From NCBI GenBank assembly GCA_002293545.1, contig DBDL01000146.1:2810-15670 (forward strand): 12,861 nt of DNA, read 5' to 3'. The notes beneath the pieces are model-generated. The model searched no databases and was not told the origin of the DNA. It worked only from the letters and a program-made list of their open reading frames with translations. Made by a program: the position numbers and the translations under genes. Position 1 is the stretch's first letter. Every line of letters begins with the position of its first letter. Shown here one piece after another: positions 6,314-12,861 of the stretch. This DNA comes from Lachnoclostridium sp. UBA933. Lineage in GTDB: Bacteria > Bacillota > Clostridia > Lachnospirales > Lachnospiraceae.

Positions 6314-8167
6314 CTACAAAGCCCTTTCCGTACCGGAAAAATAATACTGTGCCTGTGCGTTCCAAAGCTGACTGTAGAGCTTATCTTTCTCCGTCAATAG
6401 TTCATCGTGTGTTCCTGATTGAACGATACCTCCCTCATCAAAGACGATAATCCGGTCACAAAACCGGCAGCTTGACATACGGTGCGAAATATAAAGTGTT
6501 GTTTTTTCCTCCACCATATCGTCAAACCGTTTATAGATATCATACTCCGACACGGGATCCAGTGCGGAGGTCGGTTCGTCCAGTATTACGACGGGCGCAT
6601 TTTTATACAATGCCCTAGCGATGGCAATTTTTTGGGCTTCTCCTCCGGACAGCTCAATTCCTTTCTCCTGTAACTGATATATGTTTGTGTGAATCCCCTC
6701 CGTCATAGTTTCCAGCCGTTCTCCGAACCCTGCTTTTCCCAAGCACTCTTCTATCCTGTCATGGTTAAAATCCAATGACGCCGATACATTTTCAGCCAGC
6801 GAAAAAGAAAATAACTTATAGTCTTGAAACACAACGGAAAATACTTTCATGTATTCATAATAATCATACTCCTTGATGTTGATACCGTTCAGCAAAATCT
6901 CACCCTCTGTCGGATCGTAAAGACGGCAGAGCAGCTTAACAAACGTAGATTTTCCGGCACCGTTTTTTCCGACCAGTGCCATTTTGCTTCCTGTTTCCAG
7001 TGTTATATTCACATGGGATAATACCATATGGCTGTTGTTCGGATACCGGAATGAAACATCCCTGAATTCAATACTGCAGTTCTGTTCCGTTATTTCCCTG
7101 ACCGGCAATGTCCCGGTATTTTTCCGGTTTTCAATTTCAAGGAAATCACTGAAATACGCAAGGTATTTACTTTGGATTTCTACCGACACATAGACCTCAA
7201 TAATACCGGACAAACTGACGCTGAGTTCCCTCATGGCACCGACATACCTCAAGACGTTACCGGTAGAAATCAATCCCGCAATAGCCTTTAGTCCTACATA
7301 AATATAACTGGAGGCTTCAAAAACCGCACCGATAACACTTCCGGCAACCGACGCCAGATGATAATTTTTAAGCATACCTGCCGCAATATTTTCACAGAAA
7401 ATATTATCTTCTTCGATTTCATTCATGATCATATCTTTCATACGGTATAACCGAATGTCTTTTCCGCTTTCGTATCGGTACACAAACCCGAAAAAATACC
7501 TGAATCTTCGGTTTGCCTCCACATTTTTATCAAACACCTCCTGCTCCCGTCTGCCAATCCACCGCTTGATAAGATAGGATGCCAGAAGCGTCAATACTAA
7601 AAAGAAAACAGTAAAAACCCCGCTGTACCATTGATTCAGGAAAAATCCAAAACCGGATAATACTTTGCCTGTAACCGGTAAGAACAATGCAGCCAGAAGT
7701 CCCACGGAATAAACAATCTTGCATATCCGTTCAATCAGGTCGCCAAACTGTGAACAAAACCCCCATATGCCCCCGTAACTGCTCATCCCCTCATTGGCTT
7801 TGTGAATCAGCTCTAAGGTACTCTTTTTCTCAAGCGTTTCATAATCCAACTGAAACGATTTTTCGCAGATAATTTGATTGATCCTTACCGAAATGATGCG
7901 CTTCTGAACGATAATGATTTTGTCCAGACCCCAGCGGAGTACGCCGATAACCAAAATACTGAACACCATAATCAGCACATACTCCATAATATCGGATACC
8001 GGTTCTTTACTGATTATCATATCCAAAATGATACTCCCAAAAATAATACCCGGAAACATTTCGGCTGCCGCAACCAGTTTCGCAACGAAAAGAGTCGGGA
8101 GGTATGCGGGCAGTAATTTTGTTATCAGCCGCAGAACTTTTAAAATGGTATTCTTTTTACTCTCCAT
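6314..8167 (-). CDS. ABC half-exporter, membrane domain plus ATPase domain (second gene of pair)
   Basis: Type I ABC exporter half (617 aa): a six-helix membrane domain over ~15-330 and a nucleotide-binding domain over ~365-600. Motifs: Walker A GKNGAGKS at 400-407, Q-loop VVFQDYKLFSFSLAENV with Gln448, signature LSGGE at 506-510, Walker B VVILDEPTSALD with catalytic Glu531, H-loop ISHR with His562. ESGKDIRLYRM at ~233-243 is shared almost exactly with the partner and probably lies in the membrane-to-ATPase coupling region. There is no N-terminal C39 peptidase domain, so it would not itself cleave leader peptides. Its start overlaps the end of the upstream half-exporter gene by 11 nt, so the two are co-translated and probably form a heterodimer. 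The substrate could be a peptide, lipid or drug; nothing nearby fixes it. Confidence 0.88.
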   Translation of the reverse strand: MESKKNTILKVLRLITKLLPAYLPTLFVAKLVAAAEMFPGIIFGSIILDMIISKEPVSDIMEYVLIMVFSILVIGVLRWGLDKIIIVQKRIISVRINQIICEKSFQLDYETLEKKSTLELIHKANEGMSSYGGIWGFCSQFGDLIERICKIVYSVGLLAALFLPVTGKVLSGFGFFLNQWYSGVFTVFFLVLTLLASYLIKRWIGRREQEVFDKNVEANRRFRYFFGFVYRYESGKDIRLYRMKDMIMNEIEEDNIFCENIAAGMLKNYHLASVAGSVIGAVFEASSYIYVGLKAIAGLISTGNVLRYVGAMRELSVSLSGIIEVYVSVEIQSKYLAYFSDFLEIENRKNTGTLPVREITEQNCSIEFRDVSFRYPNNSHMVLSHVNITLETGSKMALVGKNGAGKSTFVKLLCRLYDPTEGEILLNGINIKEYDYYEYMKVFSVVFQDYKLFSFSLAENVSASLDFNHDRIEECLGKAGFGERLETMTEGIHTNIYQLQEKGIELSGGEAQKIAIARALYKNAPVVILDEPTSALDPVSEYDIYKRFDDMVEEKTTLYISHRMSSCRFCDRIIVFDEGGIVQSGTHDELLTEKDKLYSQLWNAQAQYYFSGTERAL

Positions 8168-9989
8168 TTGTTGTCACCGCCTTTTCCTGATAGTAATGAC
8201 TTTGAATATCAAAAATTTCTTTATATTTCCCTTGTTTCTGAATCAGCCGGTCATGAGAACCCTCTTCCAAAATCCTCCCATTTTCAAGGAAGAAAATACG
8301 GTCACAGAATTTGGTACTCGCAAGACGGTGAGAAATAAAAACAGATGTTTTCTCTTTCGTTATCCGGTTGTATTCTTCGTACATCTGACTTTCCGCAATC
8401 GGATCCAACGCAGCGGTCGGCTCATCAAGAATCAGAAACGAACCGTTTTTATAAATTGCTCTGGCAAGCAAAAGCTTTTGTGTTTCCCCTCCGGATAATT
8501 GAATGCCGCCGCTGTCCAAGGTCTGGGTAATATATGTTTTTTCTTTCCTTGGAAGAGAATCAACCTTTTCCCACAATCCCGCCTTTTTTAGGCAGGAAAC
8601 AACTCTTTCCCGTTTGATGTCTTCTTTTTTGCAGCCTGCGACATTGGAGGCAATCGAAAAAGATAACGGCTGGATGTCCTGAAACAATACGCTGATCAAA
8701 GATTGGTACTCCAAAATATTGATCTCCGTAATGTCTTTTTGATCAATCAGTATCTTTCCGCCGGTCGGCTGATACAAACCGCATAACAGCTTGACAATCG
8801 TTGTTTTGCCGGCACCGTTATTTCCGACCAGTGCTATTTTTTCACCGGAATGTATTGTAAAATTCAGATGGGATAATGTATCATGCTCCGCACCGGGATA
8901 CCGGAATGAAACATCCCGAAACTCAATGGAGAACGGGCGGTCAGGGTCCGGGGCTTTTTCGCCTCCCTCATATATGAAGTTATCCTTCGTATTCATCACC
9001 GTATTAAAATAATTGATTGCCTGACTGGATGTCCGAATCCTGCCGAACGAAAGGGAAATGGAGTACATCCATCCCGAAAAACCGGCGATCAATCCGAGGA
9101 AGAAAGTAAATTCAGCGGGGGTTATTTCTCCGGAAACAGCCATGTTGATTAAAATGAGATAGGCAATAATATCCCTCGCCGCCAAACAGATATGATCGGA
9201 AATGTTCGGGAAATACCATCTCAGTTCGGTTCGGGCAGCATAGCGGGAAGCCGCACGGACCACTCTCTCATATACCGCATGGAACCAGCCCTCCATCCGG
9301 TAGACCCGTATATCCTTTCCGGCTTTTAAATCCAGTCCATTGTTATCCAAATAATCCATTGTGCGGTATATTTCGGAGTTTTCATCCATCAACCCGTCTT
9401 GAAACCGGATTGCATGGGAGCGCAATGACAAATCCAGTACGCACATGACAATCATAGCAAGAAGGATACGGATATCGAGAAAGATAACCGATGACCCATA
9501 TACAATCAGCCCAAGAATACAGATAACAATTTCAACCGACTCTTTCATAAGATGTTCCATTCCGGTCCAGTCACTGTTTATCGACCATGCTCCTTTTTGA
9601 ATCTCGTTTTGCCGTGCCTGCGGTTCAATATTTGAATAGTCCGCAGAGAGATTTTTGTCAACATATTGATAGCAAAAATGGTTTCTTCTTGTGAACTGGC
9701 ATTTTAAAGTGATCCGCGAATCCAAAACACCTGTGACGGTATTGATTACGGCAGACAGCAATAAGATACCGATGATTGACCATATAAAAAATGAAACATC
9801 CCCCTCTGTAATTCCGGCAATGGCAACGGTCGGTATTAATGTTGTTATAAACGGCACAGACATTTTGCTTACCATGTAAACCGGAATCTGCCAGCGGATA
9901 GAGCGATACCTTATAAATAAAGCTTTTAGAATGGAAAACACATTACGCAATACCAATGTGTTTTCCGGAGATTTTTTTTGGCTCTTCAT
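8157..9989 (-). CDS. ABC half-exporter, membrane domain plus ATPase domain (first gene of pair)
   Basis: Partner half-exporter (610 aa): membrane domain ~30-330, then a nucleotide-binding domain ~353-595. Motifs: Walker A GNNGAGKT at 389-396, Q-loop VLFQDIQPLSFSIASNV with Gln437, signature LSGGE at 498-502, Walker B FLILDEPTAALD with Glu523, H-loop ISHR with His554. Both halves keep the catalytic glutamate, so neither ATP site looks degenerate, unlike many heterodimeric exporters. AGKDIRVYRM at ~223-232 matches the motif in the partner. The start ATG at 9989 has an AGGGGG site six bases upstream. Transcription probably starts from the promoter at 10105-10133, divergent from the HD-CHAP operon. 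No C39 peptidase domain is present. Confidence 0.88.
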   Translation of the reverse strand: MKSQKKSPENTLVLRNVFSILKALFIRYRSIRWQIPVYMVSKMSVPFITTLIPTVAIAGITEGDVSFFIWSIIGILLLSAVINTVTGVLDSRITLKCQFTRRNHFCYQYVDKNLSADYSNIEPQARQNEIQKGAWSINSDWTGMEHLMKESVEIVICILGLIVYGSSVIFLDIRILLAMIVMCVLDLSLRSHAIRFQDGLMDENSEIYRTMDYLDNNGLDLKAGKDIRVYRMEGWFHAVYERVVRAASRYAARTELRWYFPNISDHICLAARDIIAYLILINMAVSGEITPAEFTFFLGLIAGFSGWMYSISLSFGRIRTSSQAINYFNTVMNTKDNFIYEGGEKAPDPDRPFSIEFRDVSFRYPGAEHDTLSHLNFTIHSGEKIALVGNNGAGKTTIVKLLCGLYQPTGGKILIDQKDITEINILEYQSLISVLFQDIQPLSFSIASNVAGCKKEDIKRERVVSCLKKAGLWEKVDSLPRKEKTYITQTLDSGGIQLSGGETQKLLLARAIYKNGSFLILDEPTAALDPIAESQMYEEYNRITKEKTSVFISHRLASTKFCDRIFFLENGRILEEGSHDRLIQKQGKYKEIFDIQSHYYQEKAVTTNGE

Positions 9990-10094
9990 TCGTTTCCCCC
10001 TGTTTCATCATTTCTGTACTCCCATTTTACAGGGTTTATTTCCTTTCCTGATTTAAGAAACACAAACTCATCTCAGAAAATCCGGCTGCCACAT

Positions 10095-10106
10095 CTTTAT
10101 ATAAAG
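10095..10106. promoter_or_regulatory. 12-bp perfect palindrome at the exporter promoter, possible operator
   Basis: CTTTATATAAAG is a perfect palindrome that touches the minus-strand -10 and spans the expected transcription start of the exporter operon, a common place for a repressor site. It is AT-rich and short, so chance is quite possible. No regulator gene lies beside it. Confidence 0.25.
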
Positions 10107-10133
10107 TATAACACATATTACTGTGAGCGTTAA
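10105..10133 (-). promoter_or_regulatory. Promoter of the paired ABC exporter operon
   Basis: Read on the minus strand: -35 TTAACG (10133-10128), 17-nt spacer, -10 TATACT (10110-10105), with a TGTGT just before the -10 that gives an extended -10 character. The leader to the ATG at 9989 would be about 110 nt. The 9990-10182 gap holds no small ORF with a ribosome-binding site that I can support. Confidence 0.5.
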
Positions 10134-10182
10134 GTATTTTTGACGGACGATTTCTCCCCGGAGCTTTTACTTAAAAATGTAA

Positions 10183-10211
10183 TTGCTTTCTTTTTGCCAA
10201 TCCTCTATAAT
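10183..10211 (+). promoter_or_regulatory. Strong sigma-A promoter of the HD-CHAP/HD operon
   Basis: -35 TTGCTT (10183-10188), exactly 17 nt, -10 TATAAT (10206-10211, full consensus). Transcription would start near 10218, so any protein start before that point, including the in-frame TTG at 10183, is ruled out. This is the clearest promoter in the window. Confidence 0.75.
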
Positions 10212-10236
10212 ATTCATAGGCATTATTTATCTCGGA

Positions 10237-11379
10237 ATGGAGAATGATAAGTTGAGAGAACACAAACTTATGAATGTCAGAAAGTATGTGGATGACATTT
10301 TTGAAAAGCTGGAAAATGCTGATGAAAAACGTGCCGCTTATATCCATTCATACGGCGTTTCACAATGCTGCAGCATATTGGCAATCAAGTGCGGATTGGA
10401 TTCGGAATTGGCAGCAGCCATTGGTTTATTGCATGATATATATTCCTATAAAACCGGCGTCACCGCACTGCACTCACAAAACGGTGCGGAAATGATACGG
10501 GTTGCATTTAAGTATGACCTGAAAGATCTTTTTTCTGATGAAGAACAAATCATTATCCAATCCGCCGTTTACCACCATTCAAGCAAAAACCTTATACACG
10601 ATGATTACGATGAATTATTGAAGGACGGCGATGTTTTACAGCATTTATCATTTGATAAGACATACAGACAGGAAAACAGTAAACGACTGTTTCGTATTTT
10701 GAAAGAACTGTCATTAACGAATCCGAATCCCGTTCTCCTTCCCAAAGCCCATTCCGCAGTAAAGCCTTTCCATCAGTCCCTTGCAGGTGATATTGCAGAA
10801 TCTCTTGCAGAAAAGAAAATTACAGGAGAAAAATCCAATACGGAATATATGAGGATCATCCGTTACTTTCCGGAAGAGAGTGCATTTGATGAATTGGAAA
10901 ACGCGTGGTGTGCCGCCTTTGTTTATCACTGTTGTATCGAAGCCGGACTTTCATTGCCCATTCGCGATCCGCATACTGCTGATAACATAGCAAATTGCCG
11001 CTTTGCCTGCGTTTTGGCTTGGTATGAGTGGGGTATGGAAAACGGTTTCTGCTATTTTGAAAAGGACAGCTTTGTTCCCGTCCGCGGTGACATTGTCATT
11101 TATCATAATATTATCCCGAAGGAAAACAAACCGGAAAGCAGCACTTGGTGCGATCATATAGGGATTGTGCTTTCCTGCGGCAGGGACGGGCTGATTACCG
11201 CGGAAGGAAATGCCGGCAACAAAAATGTTTCGGATATCATTTTCCGAAAACGGGACGGTACGATCGGCTGCTATATCCGTATCCCAAAGGATTATGTATA
11301 CGACGGATGGAAAACCGACTTTAAAACCGGCAGGGAAAAAGTAATAACATTGGGAGGATCCTATTGCAATGACAGATAA
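10237..11379 (+). CDS. HD-domain phosphohydrolase fused to a CHAP-like Cys-His domain
   Basis: Two-domain protein (380 aa from this start). The N-terminal half is an HD hydrolase with all metal ligands visible: His37 (YIHSYGVS), His66-Asp67 (GLLHDIYSY), His113/His114 (VYHHSS) and an Asp in LKDGDVLQH (~130-132). HD enzymes cleave phosphate esters of nucleotides and related molecules. The C-terminal half (~205-365) looks like a CHAP/NlpC-type cysteine amidase: Cys225 in ENAWCAAFVYHCC, VPVRGDIVIY at ~280-289, His307 in CDHIGIVLS, and EGN at 323-325 as the probable third active-site element. No signal peptide or membrane helix is seen, so it is probably cytoplasmic, which is odd for a peptidoglycan-type hydrolase. 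The start is uncertain: ATG 10237 has a weak site; TTG 10252 has GGAGA nine bases upstream; ATG 10270 has GAGAGA. All keep both domains. The 3' end overlaps the next gene by 11 nt. The substrates are unknown. Confidence 0.75.
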   Translation: MENDKLREHKLMNVRKYVDDIFEKLENADEKRAAYIHSYGVSQCCSILAIKCGLDSELAAAIGLLHDIYSYKTGVTALHSQNGAEMIRVAFKYDLKDLFSDEEQIIIQSAVYHHSSKNLIHDDYDELLKDGDVLQHLSFDKTYRQENSKRLFRILKELSLTNPNPVLLPKAHSAVKPFHQSLAGDIAESLAEKKITGEKSNTEYMRIIRYFPEESAFDELENAWCAAFVYHCCIEAGLSLPIRDPHTADNIANCRFACVLAWYEWGMENGFCYFEKDSFVPVRGDIVIYHNIIPKENKPESSTWCDHIGIVLSCGRDGLITAEGNAGNKNVSDIIFRKRDGTIGCYIRIPKDYVYDGWKTDFKTGREKVITLGGSYCNDR

Positions 11380-11956
11380 ACTAAAAGGACAGCTTCGGTT
11401 TCTGACAGAATCTGACAAAATGAAAACGGTGTCCCGGCAAACGCTGCTTGCAGATAAGTCCCGTGAAGAAACAGATGCCGAACACTCATGGCATTTTTCA
11501 TTAATGGCATTGACTCTTTTTGAATATGCCGGATTTGACGGGATAGATATTGACCGTGTACTCCGAATGGCAATTGTACATGATTTGGTAGAGATATATG
11601 CCGGAGATACTTTTGCCTATGATACAAAAGGGTATGCGGATAAAGAAAAACGGGAAAGCGAAGCCGCCGGCAAATTATTCGCTATGCTTCCCCCGGCTCT
11701 TGCTTCGGAATACAGGACACTTTGGGAAGAATTTGATAAAATGGAAACACCCGATTCAATATATGCTGCCGCAATCGACCGTTTTCAGCCTTTTCTTAAT
11801 AATTACCTGACAAACGGGCATACTTGGGTAAAACATGGTGTTACTGCGGATAAAGTATATCAGCGTATGGCGCCTGTGAAAACTGCTTTACCGGAGCTAT
11901 GGGAATTTGTTGAATATGTAATCCGGGACAGTTGTGAAAAAGGTTATCTGAAATGA
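11369..11956 (+). CDS. HD-domain hydrolase, YfbR/HDDC2-like 5'-deoxynucleotidase
   Basis: Compact HD-domain protein (195 aa). Ligands and the family pattern are complete: His39 (AEHSWHFSL), His71-Asp72 with Glu75 and Asp80 (IVHDLVEIYAGD), and Asp137 (AAAIDRFQP). The HDxxE...GD spacing is that of YfbR and human HDDC2, which remove phosphate from deoxynucleoside 5'-monophosphates. The predicted role is cytoplasmic dNMP dephosphorylation or nucleotide-pool control; the true substrate is inferred. GGGAGGA at 11352-11358 precedes ATG 11369, which lies inside the end of the HD-CHAP gene, so both are one coupled operon under the promoter at 10183-10211. The two HD proteins belong to different HD subgroups and are not a simple tandem duplication. 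Confidence 0.85.
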   Translation: MTDKLKGQLRFLTESDKMKTVSRQTLLADKSREETDAEHSWHFSLMALTLFEYAGFDGIDIDRVLRMAIVHDLVEIYAGDTFAYDTKGYADKEKRESEAAGKLFAMLPPALASEYRTLWEEFDKMETPDSIYAAAIDRFQPFLNNYLTNGHTWVKHGVTADKVYQRMAPVKTALPELWEFVEYVIRDSCEKGYLK

Positions 11957-12043
11957 CAGTTTTTTATGTCGTTTCCTATAGAATGTTCCTTTTGAAAGCT
12001 ATGAAAAGAAGCTCAATTGTTTATCAAAAGATCGGAGAGAGAT

Positions 12044-12861
12044 ATGGATAATAAAATGATTTTAAACAGCAGAAATGAAAAAACAATCAGTGTCTGGCTT
12101 GAGTGTCTGATTTTTTTTCTTGTATTTTTTATATGTGAAGCAATAAAAGCAATTATTACAATAATCCCGATATTTGTAGAGGTTTTTAAGGCATTGGAAA
12201 AAGAAATCACAACGCACGGGACGATTCGTTTCGATATGAAAACCATCAATAAGCTTACCTCTTCGCTGACGGCAAAGCCCTCTGTCATGATACCCCTCCT
12301 TTTTTCATGCATTATCACAATCGCCGGTGTACTTTTTTACTGTAAATTTTTCAGAAAACGGTCTTATGCTTCTATGGGTATTGTAAAAAAACACGCCGCA
12401 GCCCATTATTTCATCGGGATGTTTTGGGGAATCTTTCTTTTATCTTTGATTTACTTTCTGATGCATATCAGCGGACACACCGGTACGATCCGTTATATGG
12501 GATTTGATTATTTACTGATTCCGTTCTTCCTTGGTTTTATAATACAATCGGCAAGCGAAGAAATCCTGATGCGCAGTTATTTAATGAATAGCATTGCCGC
12601 TAAATCAAATATTACGGCTGCGGTATTATTGAATTCTTTTATTTTTATGGCACTGCACCTTTTAAATACCGGCGTAACGATATTATCTTCCCTTAATATT
12701 TTTATTTTCGGTATCATTTTCTCATTGATTTTTCTGATTACGGAAAACATTTGGATGGTTTCAGGTATGCATTTCTTTTGGAATTTCGCATCCGGCTGTA
12801 TCTTGGGAAGCAAGGTAAGCGGCAGTGAAACGTTATCCTTATTTTCTATCCCCTTTACCGG
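12044..12861 (+). CDS. CPBP-family (Abi) intramembrane protease, 3' end outside window
   Basis: The frame is open from ATG 12044 to the right edge (272 codons, no stop). GGAGAG at 12034-12039 is the ribosome-binding site. The N-terminal ~170 residues are hydrophobic with at least four membrane segments (~18-47, 81-100, 121-141, 155-168). The core motifs of CPBP proteases follow: SEEILMRSYL (Glu172, Glu173, Arg177; the EExxxR motif), FMALHLLN (His205; FxxxH), and MHFFWNF (His243, Asn247). These glutamyl membrane proteases include CAAX-prenyl endopeptidases and proteins tied to bacteriocin immunity. The gene begins 87 nt after the HD nucleotidase gene, same strand, and may share its transcript; I see no terminator and no clear promoter in the gap. 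Its substrate is unknown; association with the nearby exporter pair is possible but only inferred. Confidence 0.85.
   Translation, partial: MDNKMILNSRNEKTISVWLECLIFFLVFFICEAIKAIITIIPIFVEVFKALEKEITTHGTIRFDMKTINKLTSSLTAKPSVMIPLLFSCIITIAGVLFYCKFFRKRSYASMGIVKKHAAAHYFIGMFWGIFLLSLIYFLMHISGHTGTIRYMGFDYLLIPFFLGFIIQSASEEILMRSYLMNSIAAKSNITAAVLLNSFIFMALHLLNTGVTILSSLNIFIFGIIFSLIFLITENIWMVSGMHFFWNFASGCILGSKVSGSETLSLFSIPFT

Noticed and set aside
7914..8498. A 194-codon plus-strand ORF
   Set aside because: It lies opposite the overlapping ends of the two ABC half-exporter genes, whose domains are unmistakable; its translation shows no recognisable domain.
10183..10236. Extension of the HD-CHAP protein upstream to TTG 10183
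   Set aside because: These bases are the -35, spacer and -10 of the operon promoter, so they would not be in the mRNA as coding sequence.
12013..12813. Minus-strand ORFs of 101 and 78 codons at the right end
   Set aside because: They lie opposite the CPBP protease gene, whose catalytic motifs and ribosome-binding site are clear.

Overview
The window looks like chromosomal DNA of a low- to mid-GC Gram-positive bacterium (Bacillota, most likely Clostridia). The grounds are purine-rich Shine-Dalgarno sites (AGGAGG, GGGAGGA), consensus-like sigma-A promoters with 17-nt spacers, an RsgI-like anti-sigma protein, a COG4586/4587/3694-type ABC-2 exporter, and paired ABC exporters of a kind common in Clostridia. 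This rests on recognised families only; no species is named.

Layout. (1) 2-1558 (+): 3' part of a single-chain adenine methylase/specificity (HsdM-HsdS-like) restriction-modification protein, cut by the left edge. (2) 1635-2609 (+): complete ABC-2 ATPase. (3) 2665-4249 (-): a three-gene cassette transcribed toward the ATPase, encoding a secreted His/Cys-repeat protein, an ECF sigma factor and an RsgI-like anti-sigma factor. (4) 4462-6220 (+): a sigma-A-like promoter, a short internally deleted relic of a second ABC ATPase, and the two ABC-2 permeases. (5) 6314-9989 (-): two overlapping ABC half-exporter genes, probably a heterodimer. (6) 10183-11956 (+): a strong promoter, an unusual HD hydrolase-CHAP fusion, and an overlapping YfbR/HDDC2-like HD nucleotidase. 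(7) 12044-12861 (+): a CPBP-family (Abi) intramembrane protease, cut by the right edge.

How the parts may work together. The ATPase at 1635 and the permeases at 4627 and 5444 are the three usual parts of one exporter, but here they are split by the reversed sigma cassette. A relic at 4505-4630 keeps the Walker A region of an ATPase joined in frame to the last few ATPase codons, directly overlapping the permease start. The locus has therefore been rearranged, and the upstream ATPase probably serves the permeases in trans. In the sigma cassette the membrane-anchored anti-sigma probably senses an envelope signal; the His/Cys protein may be its output or ligand.

The right half (paired exporter, divergent HD-CHAP/HD operon, CPBP protease) has an accessory flavour, but I see no precursor peptide or modification enzyme that would define a known biosynthetic or defence system. 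The most unusual points are the HD-CHAP fusion, the ATPase relic, and a perfect 15-bp inverted repeat inside the sigma gene. No tRNA, rRNA, CRISPR array or insertion sequence is visible.
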